Of a stretch of DNA of 64,000 nt, positions 23,457 through 32,190 are shown piece after piece (positions within the stretch are counted from its first letter, which is position 1; every line of letters starts with the position of its first letter). The notes below the pieces were generated by a model. The model was not told where the DNA came from. It ran no database searches and saw only the letters and a list, made by a program, of their open reading frames with translations. The DNA lies in contig CAJCIP010000017.1 in assembly GCA_903970445.1 (NCBI GenBank), positions 1 to 64,000 on the forward strand. Direction: 5' to 3'. The DNA comes from Verrucomicrobia bacterium Tous-C9LFEB (GTDB lineage Bacteria; Acidobacteriota; Terriglobia; Terriglobales; Acidobacteriaceae). The translations under genes were made by a program, and so were the position numbers.

Positions 23457-24764
23457 GTGCCTGCCGAAGAGCAAGTGCGGATGGAGCGCGCTGTGTATGG
23501 CGGCGATGGTCTGGCGCGCCGCGCGAACGGCAGCGTGGTCTTCGTTCGCTTCACCCTCCCCGGGGAGTTGGTGCAGATTGAAGCGCCACCGGACAGCAAC
23601 GATGCGAAGTTGATCAGAGTTATCGAGTCGTCGGAGGCACGAGTTGCGCCGGGGTGCCCACACTTTGGGCCGTGTGGCGGATGCCAGTACCAGCATGCTA
23701 GCTACGAAGCTCAACTCGCGATGAAGCAGAGCGTTCTGCTGGAGACGATGGAGCGCGCGGGTGTAAGTGAATTGCCTGCACTGCAGACCCATGCGGCCGA
23801 GCCGTGGGAGTATCGCAATCGCGTTCGCTTTCGCATGGAACGCGTAGAAGGCGAAGTGCGTTTCGGTTACAGCAAGCGGGGAGGCAATGAGTTTCTACCG
23901 ATTGAGGTGTGTCCCATCTCGGCTGCGCTGATCGTTGACGCTGCCGAAGCATGCATCGACGGTGCAAAACAGAACGTGGCGATAGGTGGGCTTCTGGAAT
24001 TTGCAAAAGAAGTTGAGTTCTTTATCAACGAGGACGCTTCACGGCTGAGCATGACACTCTTCCTCCGCCAAGGCACCCGGCTCAAAAGCGGAGCCCTGGC
24101 GCGCTTTTGCGAGGGGCTGCAGGCGAGTGTTCCAGAGTTGAGCGGCGCTAGCGCGATGTTATTGGATAAGAGCGGTACGAGGCCTACGTTGTTGGACGCG
24201 TGGGGTAGTGAGGGGCTGGCGTACCGCGTCGCGGATGAGACGTATTGGGTGAGCCGGGGCGGATTCTTTCAAGTGAATCGCTTCTTGACCGCAACGCTGG
24301 TCGATCTCGTGTGTGCTGGAAGGCATGGCGCGCTGGCTTGGGACCTTTACGCCGGTGTCGGATTGTTTTCGCGAGTGCTCGCAAGGAATTTTCTAGCTGT
24401 GACCGCGGTGGAGGCAAACCCGATTGCTGTCAGCGATCTGCGCGCGGCGCTTGCGAAGTTAGGACCGGAGCAGGCGGCGGTGGAGCGCAGCACTGTAGCT
24501 TTCCTGCGTGATGCCGTTGTGCAGCGTGAGCGACCTGAGTTGATCGTGCTGGACCCGCCGCGTGCAGGTGCGGGTGCGGGGGTGTGTGAGTTGCTGCTGC
24601 GTGTGGCTGCGAGAGAGATGGTGTACGTGTCGTGCGATCCGACCACGCTGGCACGCGATCTTGCGGTGTTGCAGCGCGATTACGAAGTTGCGGCGATGAA
24701 CCTTGTTGATTTGTTTCCGCAAACGTTCCACATGGAGACGGTAGTGACGCTGACGCATCGGTAA
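23457..24764 (+). CDS. 23S rRNA / tRNA (uracil-C5) methyltransferase, TrmA/RlmD family
   Basis: An S-adenosylmethionine-dependent RNA m5U methyltransferase of 435 residues. A short TRAM-like N-terminus is followed by the iron-sulfur cysteines C-X5-C-X2-C (GCPHFGPCGGCQYQH, about 66-76) with a fourth Cys near 150 (VCPIS), then a Rossmann fold with DLYAGVGLFS (about 296) and LDPPRAG (about 362) and the catalytic cysteine in YVSCDPTTLARDL (about 387). RlmD (23S U1939) and related enzymes cannot be separated by eye. The start is a GTG two bases after the upstream stop. Confidence 0.9.
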   Translation: MPAEEQVRMERAVYGGDGLARRANGSVVFVRFTLPGELVQIEAPPDSNDAKLIRVIESSEARVAPGCPHFGPCGGCQYQHASYEAQLAMKQSVLLETMERAGVSELPALQTHAAEPWEYRNRVRFRMERVEGEVRFGYSKRGGNEFLPIEVCPISAALIVDAAEACIDGAKQNVAIGGLLEFAKEVEFFINEDASRLSMTLFLRQGTRLKSGALARFCEGLQASVPELSGASAMLLDKSGTRPTLLDAWGSEGLAYRVADETYWVSRGGFFQVNRFLTATLVDLVCAGRHGALAWDLYAGVGLFSRVLARNFLAVTAVEANPIAVSDLRAALAKLGPEQAAVERSTVAFLRDAVVQRERPELIVLDPPRAGAGAGVCELLLRVAAREMVYVSCDPTTLARDLAVLQRDYEVAAMNLVDLFPQTFHMETVVTLTHR

Positions 24765-24891
24765 TGCCACAGTAGTCTGAACTTCGCAATGAGGATTTTT
24801 GTCGATAGACTTGGCTACTCGACGGGTAAGTGCATTTAGAACTATCTAGCTGAGACAAAATGAATTCTTAAGATTTAGGCTGAGCAGCATA

Positions 24892-25287
24892 ATGAGCGAA
24901 GCAGGAAGCGATGGTCGTATGTCACTTTTGTTACGCATCCTTGTGTGGGTATGCCTCATAGGTGAGGGGTTGTGGTGTTTCGCTGCACTCAGCATCGCTG
25001 GCCCGTCCGCACCAACGGCTCTATACACACTTTGCGCGTTATGGGTCCTTTTATTAGTCGGAGGAATCATTGTTCGCTCGAAGCCTGTCATTGGTCTGAT
25101 CTTTGCGATGTGTAACTTGATTGGATGCGTGTCCATCGAGAGTGTCCCGGGGGGAGTTGATCATCGATGGTTGTACGCGTTGTACTCTCACACCGTTGAT
25201 CTAGTGCTAGTTCTTCTATTCGCTGGGCTCTTCCTCTTACAACACCGCAAGAGGAAGCACAGCATGACCCAGCAGGCAAAACATTAG
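24892..25287 (+). CDS. Small hypothetical membrane protein
   Basis: A protein of 131 residues with four likely membrane helices (about 11-30, 37-60, 64-82 and 96-116) and a basic His/Lys-rich C-terminus. Not recognised. It lies between the RNA methyltransferase and comEC with gaps of 127 and 43 bases, so it may share transcription with comEC. Confidence 0.6.
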   Translation: MSEAGSDGRMSLLLRILVWVCLIGEGLWCFAALSIAGPSAPTALYTLCALWVLLLVGGIIVRSKPVIGLIFAMCNLIGCVSIESVPGGVDHRWLYALYSHTVDLVLVLLFAGLFLLQHRKRKHSMTQQAKH

Positions 25288-25330
25288 AAGACTCTGCCTT
25301 CCGCTCAAGCCCAAGTAGTGACACAATATC

Positions 25331-28078
25331 GTGAACTTACCGATGAGGATTTTGGGCGCTGCACGTTTCTGGATGGACCGGGCTCCGGCGGTAGAGCCGT
25401 TGCGTCTGCGCAGGGTTCCGCTGCTGGTTGCGGCGCTATGCTTTGCTGCGGGCGACGTGCTTGCGCGCCATTGGCATGAGCCCTGGCAACTGCTTTGGTC
25501 GACGCTGTTATTGCTCGTGCTTGCGACAGTCGCGTTGCGCAGGTGGATGCGTGTCGCAGTGTTGCCGGTGTTTGCGCTTTGGATGGCCATTGGGTGCTGG
25601 TGTGCGCAGATGCAGACACCTGTGCCTGCGCAGCACGAGTTGACCAAGTACGCAGACGGGCTGAGCCGGACTGTGCGCGGCCGTGTGGTGCGCGTGCGGC
25701 GTGTTCGTGTGGCTGCTGCCGATGCCTCGCTTCCGCAGGAGCCGAGCGAGCCGTGGCGAATGGAGCCCGGCGCGTGGGAGCAGGACACCGTTCCGACGAT
25801 GGAGTCGGTTGATTTGCAAGTGGACGCGGTGGAAGATGTCACGCCAGACACGTCGACAATGAGAGCGGTCAGCGGCGGCGTACGCATTGCGATTCAGGGT
25901 GAGAAGCCTGCGTTTGCATGCGGCGAGATGCTGGAAGTTCCATTGCGTATGCGCGTGCCGGAGACCTATCGCGATCCCGGTGCTTGGTCGTATGCGGATG
26001 AGTTGCTGCGCGATGGTGTGGGTGTGCAAGCGAGCGTGAAGGCCTCACAGGTGCAGCGTGCCGGTGCAGCGAAGCCGAGTTGGCGCTGCCGTTTGTATGC
26101 GGCGCAGAGTTGGTCTTCGGCGCGGCTGGAACGGCTGGTGCAGTCGCCTGCAAACGTAAATCTTCCGCACGCGCTGCGGCTGAATGCAGACGATGGTGCG
26201 ATGCTGCAGGCCATGCTTTTTGGCGATCGTGCGATGCTGGCGCGGCCCCTGCGCGCGGGTTTCGAGAGAACAGGAACGTTTCACCTGTTCGTTGTTTCGG
26301 GGCTGCATGTTGCGATTGTTGCGGGTGGTTTGTTTTGGCTGCTTCGGCGCATGCGTTTGCCTGAAGGCTGGGCCACGCTGGCAACGATTGCGCTGACGAC
26401 CGCGTATGCGCTGCTGACAGGATTTGGTACCCCGGTGCAGAGGGCGCTGTTGATGAGCGTGGCTTACCTGCTGGCGCGATGGCTGAGCCGCGATCGAAGT
26501 GCGATGAATGCGCTGGGTGCGGCAGTGCTCGCAATTCTTGTGCTCGACCCGCGTGCTTTGTTTGAAAGCAGCTTCCAAATGACCGTGATGGTGATCGTGG
26601 CCATCGCGGGGCTTGCGGCACCGCTGGAGGAGCGGCTGTTTGCTCGATGGCGCGGAGCGACACGAGAGCTTTGGAGCGTGCGGCTGGATGCTGCGCTGCC
26701 GCCGAGAACTGCGCAGCTCCGCGTGCGGCTGCGAATGTGGAGTACGCTGCTGGGCAGCCTGCTCGGCCGATGGGCAAGGACCATGCCTGTGCTGTTGCTG
26801 CGTGGCGCTCATGCCGTGCTTGCCGCGTTTCTGGTCGGCTCGCTTGCTGAGATTTGCATGATGCTGCCGATGGCGGTGTACTTCCATCGCGCGACTCTAC
26901 TTGCGCTGCCGCTGAACGCGGTGTGCATTCCGCTGGTGGCGGTACTGTTGTGCGCAGGCATCGCGACGTTCTGCGTTTCATTGATGAGTGTGAGCGCGGC
27001 ATCTTTGCCTGGAGCTGCGACGGCGTTGATGCTGCACCTGGTGCAAGGCATTGTGTCGCGGCTGGGACACGCTGCCGCGGCTGACGTGCGCGTGGCGATG
27101 CCCACAGCGGCAGGCCTTGTCGTTGGCTGCATGCTGATTGCGATCTGTTGCTACGCGTTTCGTGCAGCTTCTCGCGCCGTGCTGATTGCAGGAGTGTGTG
27201 CGGCGGCGTTGGTGCCGCTTGCGGTTTTCTGGCCGGCTGCGCCGGCGCTGCACGCCGGAGCGTTGGAAGTAACCGCGCTGGATGTCGGACAGGGTGATTC
27301 CCTGCTGCTGGTTTCACCGGATGGACACACGATGCTGATCGACGCGGGCGGCCCTGTGGGGCACGCGCCGACGAGCAGCGTTTCCTCAAGCGAGTGGGAT
27401 GTGGGAGAAGAAGTGGTCGCGCCGTATCTGTGGTCTCGGCGCATCAGGCGGCTTGATGCGGTGCTGCTGACCCACGCGCATAGCGATCACATGGGAGGCA
27501 TGCCGGCTATCCTGCGCGACTTCAAGCCGCGCGAGTTGTGGGTGAGCGTGCAGCCCGGGAAGGCACCGGGATTTCAGCAGTTGCTGGCACAAGCGCGGGT
27601 GACTGGCACGACTGTCCGATGGTTGCGTGCTGGTGATGCGCTTGCGTGGCGCGGCTTGCATGCAGACGTGTTGTCGCCGACTCGTACTTATGAGAATGCG
27701 GGAGCGGCGGTGAATGATGACTCGCTTGTGCTGCGCATGAGTTATGGCAAGGCCAGCGTTTTGCTGGAAGGCGATGCGGAAGCGCGCAGTGAGTCGGCCA
27801 TGGTCGCGAATAGCCTGCTAAGCCCAGTCACGTTGCTGAAGGTGGGGCATCACGGCAGCAAGACTTCGACAACGGCCGACTTCCTGACGGCTGTTGCGCC
27901 GCGGGAAGCGGTTGTCAGCGTGGGTCGGCGAAACACGTTTGGACATCCCCGCTTCGAAGTGCTGCAGCGGCTGGAAGCAGCAGGCGTGCGAACGTATCGC
28001 ACGGACCGTGCCGGCGCTGAGACGTTTCTGCTGAACGGCGATGGTGGAATCTCCGCGATTTCCGCTGCGTCTAATTAG
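25331..28078 (+). CDS. comEC: ComEC/Rec2 family DNA-uptake channel protein
   Basis: A large inner-membrane protein of 915 residues for passage of single-stranded DNA into the cytoplasm during natural transformation. N-terminal helices and a soluble DUF4131-like domain (about 30-270) precede the Competence membrane domain (about 290-620, FHLFVVSGLHVAIVAGGLFW and LLTGFGTPVQRALLMS). The C-terminal metallo-beta-lactamase domain has DVGQGDSLLL, LLTHAHSDHMGGM (metal-binding H-X-H-X-DH) and VGHHGSKTSTT, so the nuclease-like site looks intact. The start is GTG; an ATG four codons in is an alternative. No other competence gene is nearby. Confidence 0.93.
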   Translation: MNLPMRILGAARFWMDRAPAVEPLRLRRVPLLVAALCFAAGDVLARHWHEPWQLLWSTLLLLVLATVALRRWMRVAVLPVFALWMAIGCWCAQMQTPVPAQHELTKYADGLSRTVRGRVVRVRRVRVAAADASLPQEPSEPWRMEPGAWEQDTVPTMESVDLQVDAVEDVTPDTSTMRAVSGGVRIAIQGEKPAFACGEMLEVPLRMRVPETYRDPGAWSYADELLRDGVGVQASVKASQVQRAGAAKPSWRCRLYAAQSWSSARLERLVQSPANVNLPHALRLNADDGAMLQAMLFGDRAMLARPLRAGFERTGTFHLFVVSGLHVAIVAGGLFWLLRRMRLPEGWATLATIALTTAYALLTGFGTPVQRALLMSVAYLLARWLSRDRSAMNALGAAVLAILVLDPRALFESSFQMTVMVIVAIAGLAAPLEERLFARWRGATRELWSVRLDAALPPRTAQLRVRLRMWSTLLGSLLGRWARTMPVLLLRGAHAVLAAFLVGSLAEICMMLPMAVYFHRATLLALPLNAVCIPLVAVLLCAGIATFCVSLMSVSAASLPGAATALMLHLVQGIVSRLGHAAAADVRVAMPTAAGLVVGCMLIAICCYAFRAASRAVLIAGVCAAALVPLAVFWPAAPALHAGALEVTALDVGQGDSLLLVSPDGHTMLIDAGGPVGHAPTSSVSSSEWDVGEEVVAPYLWSRRIRRLDAVLLTHAHSDHMGGMPAILRDFKPRELWVSVQPGKAPGFQQLLAQARVTGTTVRWLRAGDALAWRGLHADVLSPTRTYENAGAAVNDDSLVLRMSYGKASVLLEGDAEARSESAMVANSLLSPVTLLKVGHHGSKTSTTADFLTAVAPREAVVSVGRRNTFGHPRFEVLQRLEAAGVRTYRTDRAGAETFLLNGDGGISAISAASN

Positions 28079-28096
28079 AAAACCTGCGAGGTGAGC

Positions 28097-28405
28097 ATGA
28101 CAGACGAGACGACCGCCCGAATCGAACATGCGATGGAGATCGCTCCGCCTGTTTCAGCCAAACGCGTGTTGACGACGGAAGAGCGCGAAGAGCAGCGGCT
28201 CATCCGCCGCATGCAAATGATGATGACCATGGTGATGAATGTGATCGCGCAGGATGGATCGCTCTCTGTAGACGAAGCGTCGCAGATGATTGCAGATGCG
28301 CGTGCGGCGACGCTGAGCATGTTTCCCGGCAAAGAGCTTGCCTATGATCTGATCTGGAAACCAAGATTTCAGAGGTTGATGCAGGATCGGTTTCGGTTCA
28401 ACTAG
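28097..28405 (+). CDS. Small hypothetical protein downstream of comEC
   Basis: A protein of 102 residues with a methionine-rich helix (RRMQMMMTMVMNVIAQDG) in the middle and charged flanks; not recognised. The ATG at 28097 has gaggtg just upstream; a GTG two codons earlier is the alternative. It follows comEC by 18 bases and is probably the last gene of that transcript. The helical segment DGSLSVDEASQMIADAR resembles short calcium-free EF-like or coiled regions but gives no firm assignment. Confidence 0.7.
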   Translation: MTDETTARIEHAMEIAPPVSAKRVLTTEEREEQRLIRRMQMMMTMVMNVIAQDGSLSVDEASQMIADARAATLSMFPGKELAYDLIWKPRFQRLMQDRFRFN

Positions 28406-28461
28406 ACCCGCGATCGCATCAAGAGTTCTGGCTTCCCGAGATGGGCTCACCGGGGCCGGAG

Positions 28462-28511
28462 GAATACAGGGTTCCTCCGCTGCGGTGCTTCGCACCTTCG
28501 GTCGAAATGAC
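28462..28511 (+). repeat. Family A palindromic repeat
   Basis: gaatacagggttcctccgc and cttcggtcgaaatgacaatg match the family. The inner hairpin is ggtgc-ttc-gcacc (28484-28496), again different in both arms from other copies but fully paired. It lies in the gap between two convergent genes. Confidence 0.75.
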
Positions 28512-28524
28512 AATGTCTTGTGGA

Positions 28525-30462
28525 TCAGGGAATGCTGACCGGTCCGACGAGCGGTGTTTTCACCGGCGTAGCAAGGCCGATGAACTCGGTGATCGTGGCG
28601 CCGCCGAAGTTGCTCACCCAAACGTTCCCGCTGGCGTCGATAGCGATGCCGTAAGCCTCATCGAGATTCGCATCTGGTCCCCAGCCTGCAGTGGGAGAGA
28701 TGGCAGAGCCTGGCGTGGAAGACGAAGCTGCTGCTAGTTGCGTGAGCGATGGGCCGTCATAATTCGCAACCCACGCTGAGCCGCTTCCATCTACCGCGAC
28801 GCCTTCGGGCCGAGCGATGCTACCACCCGTGTAGCCCGTGCCGGAAACGACTGTTCCCGTTGCAGAGACCAGACCGACAGAGTTGCCGTAGTAGTTTGCG
28901 GACCACACGTTGTCGGAGCCGTCGACTGCTATCGCTGATGGGCCGCTGCCGACGATGTAGCTGGTGAAGGCGGAGCCGTCAGGTGGCAGCTTGGTGACCG
29001 TGTCCGTTTCCTGATTGGCCAGATAGCCGTAGCACTTGGAATCGACGGCGATCGACACGGGAAACTCGAGCTGGCTGCTCGTGTAGCCGGACGTTCCTGA
29101 AAGCGGTGCACCGGTTTTATCGAGCAGCGTGACGTGCGAGTTGCCGTAATCGGCGTACCAGTAGTTGCCTGATGTGTCGATAGCGATGGAGATGGGGAAG
29201 TTGAGGCCGCCAGCTGTGTAAGTCGTGCCAGAGAGAGAGCTGCCTGCGCCTGTGAACTCCGTGACGGAGCCAAGCTTGTTATTCACCGCAGGGGAGCTTT
29301 GCTCATTAGCGATCCACACGTTGTCGAAGACGTCTACGGCGGCGCCGTACGACGTGGACAGGTTGTAGCCGGTGATGCCGGAGGCGTACACGGGCGTGCC
29401 CGCGTTGGTGAAGAGGCTTGCGACGCTGAAGTAGTTCGTGACCCACACGTTTCCGACTGAATCGAGTGTGATGGCCGCAGGTCCGTTCAAACCTCCACCA
29501 CCGTAGGCAACAAAGAGTGTCCAGTCAGCTGGAGCGGCGGTAAGCGCAGGCACATACGCAGAAGACGCGCCTGACAACGTGTAGAGGGTAGACGTGTTCG
29601 TTGCCGGGTGGCGGACGAGGTTCAGCATGGCGTCGAGCGTGTTCGAGGGCGTGCTTCCGGAAGCTGACGTTGCGGAGTAGAGCTGCGTGCAGGCGCTGCT
29701 CGATGCGCCGCTAGACACGACACAGGCGTTCAGGAGGTTCGCAAGCGAGTTGATCCTTGCCGATGGCGCAGTTGCGGTTGCGGTCGGAAAGTTGGCCCCA
29801 GGTGCCTGCCCTGTGGTGAGGTTCACGAGATTGGCGGCGGTGTTCGCGGCAAGATCGACGCCGCTCGCGTTCGTGGAGGATGCACCGATGTGGCCACCTG
29901 CGGAGAGAAACTGCGACAGGCTGTAGGCGCCGGCGACGGTCGTTGCTTCGTTGATCGTAATGTTCGAGGAAGCGTTGGGAGAGCTGCAGGCGCCGAGTGC
30001 GGTCATCATCACGGTTCCGCTGTTGGTTGTAGCGCCAGCGCCTGCTTTTCCTCCGCGTGCGACGAGATACAGCGAGGAGTTATCGAAGGGGCAAGTGTAC
30101 GCGGTGCTCGTGGTGAACGCGCCCGTGCTGTCGGTAGTAAGTGGCGTGGAAAGCATTGCCGTTGGTGCAGAGCCGTTGCCAGACGAACCAGCAACGTAGA
30201 GTTGAACGCTCGCGCCGATCAACGGTTGTGAGCCGGCCATGACCTTGCCACTGAGCGTCGGGCCTGCGACGTTGCTGACATGTGTCTTCGCAGGGGCGCT
30301 GACTGTGGTCTTGCACTGGTTTGGAATCGTTGGTTGCGTCGGAGGCGGCGTAACAGGAGGCGCCTGTATTGCGCCGCCAGAGCCGCATCCTGTGAGCGTT
30401 ACGGAAGCCAGGAGGGACGCAGAGCCGAGTAGTAACAAACGTGCAGCGAGTGGATGGGCCAT
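28525..30462 (-). CDS. Lipoprotein with NHL/Vgb-type beta-propeller repeats
   Basis: A secreted lipoprotein of 645 residues. The lipobox LTGC places the lipidated Cys at residue 26. A Ser/Thr/Gly-rich domain (about 50-320) is followed by at least six repeats of about 45 residues with the pattern P..IAVD..GN.WVANY, typical of NHL/streptogramin-lyase-like propellers (for example GPAAITLDSVGNVWVTNY, GPSAIAVDGSDNVWSANY, AYGIAIDASGNVWVSNF). No PEP-CTERM-like anchor is present at the C-terminus. It follows the exosortase gene by 33 bases on the same strand and is likely co-transcribed. Role unknown, probably binding at the cell surface. Confidence 0.87.
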   Translation of the reverse strand: MAHPLAARLLLLGSASLLASVTLTGCGSGGAIQAPPVTPPPTQPTIPNQCKTTVSAPAKTHVSNVAGPTLSGKVMAGSQPLIGASVQLYVAGSSGNGSAPTAMLSTPLTTDSTGAFTTSTAYTCPFDNSSLYLVARGGKAGAGATTNSGTVMMTALGACSSPNASSNITINEATTVAGAYSLSQFLSAGGHIGASSTNASGVDLAANTAANLVNLTTGQAPGANFPTATATAPSARINSLANLLNACVVSSGASSSACTQLYSATSASGSTPSNTLDAMLNLVRHPATNTSTLYTLSGASSAYVPALTAAPADWTLFVAYGGGGLNGPAAITLDSVGNVWVTNYFSVASLFTNAGTPVYASGITGYNLSTSYGAAVDVFDNVWIANEQSSPAVNNKLGSVTEFTGAGSSLSGTTYTAGGLNFPISIAIDTSGNYWYADYGNSHVTLLDKTGAPLSGTSGYTSSQLEFPVSIAVDSKCYGYLANQETDTVTKLPPDGSAFTSYIVGSGPSAIAVDGSDNVWSANYYGNSVGLVSATGTVVSGTGYTGGSIARPEGVAVDGSGSAWVANYDGPSLTQLAAASSSTPGSAISPTAGWGPDANLDEAYGIAIDASGNVWVSNFGGATITEFIGLATPVKTPLVGPVSIP

Positions 30463-30495
30463 GGAGCTTTCGGACTTTGATTTGAGGGTATCAGG

Positions 30496-32148
30496 CTAGC
30501 GATACGGCTGGGTAAACGCGGAAAGCTGCGCGCCGGAAAGGAAGTTGCGAAAGTTTGCCGTGAGCTCGGCACGCGCGGCATCGGCGGCCATGGAGGTGTT
30601 TGTTGTTGCCGTGCGGAGCAGCACCGGTATCGGTCGCGAGGGGCTTGGTGCAAGCAGTCTGGTGGTGTCGGGGCGACTATAACTGAAGCCGAAATGCTTA
30701 CGACTGCTGCTGTACTGACCGCAGGTTGCGCCGGTGCAGATTGTGGTGGCTTCCATGTATTGCGTGGCGCCATCGTTGAAGAACGATCCGCTGAAATGCG
30801 TGGGTTCTTCGCGGGTGGGAAACTCGAGATCGCCGTGCCAGAGCCAGTCCTCGCCGCGCGCGGCATGGCAGATGAGCGTGTCGTGCGCGCCGAGTACGGG
30901 CGAAATGCCGACAGCGACTTCACCTGAACCGATGTCCGGCGTGTACTGCGCCCAGTAGAAGATAAGAGGGCCGGTCGGCAAATACTCATTCCACTCGCGC
31001 TGCAGAGTGTAGTTGCCGACATGTTGCGGGAACAGGGCGAGCTTCGATGGATCGGAGGCGACCTGCGGATGCCGATAGCCCTCCACCATCGCGTGCATGT
31101 AGTTGAAGCTGCCAAGCGCGATGACGACGACGAACGCGGCTATACGCCACGGGGCGGAGCGCGGTGCCGGGGTGGAATCCTTGGTAACTGCAAGTTGCGG
31201 CGGACGCAGATCGCCCGTCGCGCTCCAACGCTTGATGATGTTGAAAAGCAGCAGCGTGGCGAAGAAAAACAAGCAGGCGCCGATGATGTAATCGCCCATG
31301 GTGGCGCGAGTTTGCAGCCAAGGAATGTGCAGCGCGACGATGTAATACAGCACAAGAACGCAAAGCCTTACGAGATTGAAGAGGTAGCCCAGCAGCACTG
31401 CGCCCGCAACGATCGCGACATGAACAGCCAGGCGGAAGCGGTACATGTAACCGGCAATCAAGGCGATGAAGCCCATGGTAATGGCTCCGCGCATGCCGTT
31501 GCAGCCCGGGGCGATGAACATGCCGAACTCCGGCGTGAACATGAGGCGCAACTGGTCAGGCGAAAGCTTTTGGCCTAAGGCATGCGCAAAACCGCGGGCC
31601 ATGGTGGCGGAGATGTGCTGGAGCGGAAGATCGACCCAAAGATTGAAGACGTGTGGCACCGGGTTGACGAACCACATCAAAACGACCGGGAACAAGGCTT
31701 TGCGGAAGAGCAGCGGGCCACCGAAAAGCAGAACGACTCCCGCCGTATATGCAAACGCAACGAGGGAATGTGGTGGGACGAAGATCGTCCACGAGGGCGT
31801 GAGGATGAGCTCAAGGATGGCGTGATCGCGCAGGTGCACGAGCGCAATGGTTGGAACGAGGATCGCGAGTCCCCACCACGAGCCGTTCATTTCCCATCCG
31901 AGCGATCGCCAAGCACGGAGTATCAGTGGGAAGCTGACCACGGGGATAAACGCACCGATGGATTTGAGCGGGTCCGTCGTCCACAACGCGTAGAGGTACC
32001 CCGCAGTCGAAAAAACCGATATCACGCCGACCACCGCAAGCGCGGCTGCGGCGAACGCGAGGTTGCGACGCTGGATGTATGCAGCGTCAAGCGTAATAGT
32101 GGAGCGAGGCGCAGACACAGCACCCGCGAAGATCGGAGGCGACGACAT
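30496..32148 (-). CDS. Exosortase with C-terminal EpsI-like domain
   Basis: A protein of 550 residues. About eight membrane helices fill residues 30-310; the exosortase active-site Cys is seen in PGCNGMRGAITMG (about C216), the conserved Arg in FNLVRLCVLVLYYIVAL (about R257) and a His in ALHIPWLQ (about H272). A further helix near 335-350 starts a periplasmic EpsI-like domain (YTLQREWNEYL, IFYWAQYTPD). Exosortases process PEP-CTERM-type sorting signals during exopolysaccharide-linked export; EpsI is usually a separate gene, and a fused form is known in Acidobacteria (exosortase J type, from memory). No target protein with a sorting signal is recognised in the window. Confidence 0.87.
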   Translation of the reverse strand: MSSPPIFAGAVSAPRSTITLDAAYIQRRNLAFAAAALAVVGVISVFSTAGYLYALWTTDPLKSIGAFIPVVSFPLILRAWRSLGWEMNGSWWGLAILVPTIALVHLRDHAILELILTPSWTIFVPPHSLVAFAYTAGVVLLFGGPLLFRKALFPVVLMWFVNPVPHVFNLWVDLPLQHISATMARGFAHALGQKLSPDQLRLMFTPEFGMFIAPGCNGMRGAITMGFIALIAGYMYRFRLAVHVAIVAGAVLLGYLFNLVRLCVLVLYYIVALHIPWLQTRATMGDYIIGACLFFFATLLLFNIIKRWSATGDLRPPQLAVTKDSTPAPRSAPWRIAAFVVVIALGSFNYMHAMVEGYRHPQVASDPSKLALFPQHVGNYTLQREWNEYLPTGPLIFYWAQYTPDIGSGEVAVGISPVLGAHDTLICHAARGEDWLWHGDLEFPTREEPTHFSGSFFNDGATQYMEATTICTGATCGQYSSSRKHFGFSYSRPDTTRLLAPSPSRPIPVLLRTATTNTSMAADAARAELTANFRNFLSGAQLSAFTQPYR

Positions 32149-32190
32149 CGCTTCGATTGTATGGGAGCAACTGAAACGCAGCGTAAACGC

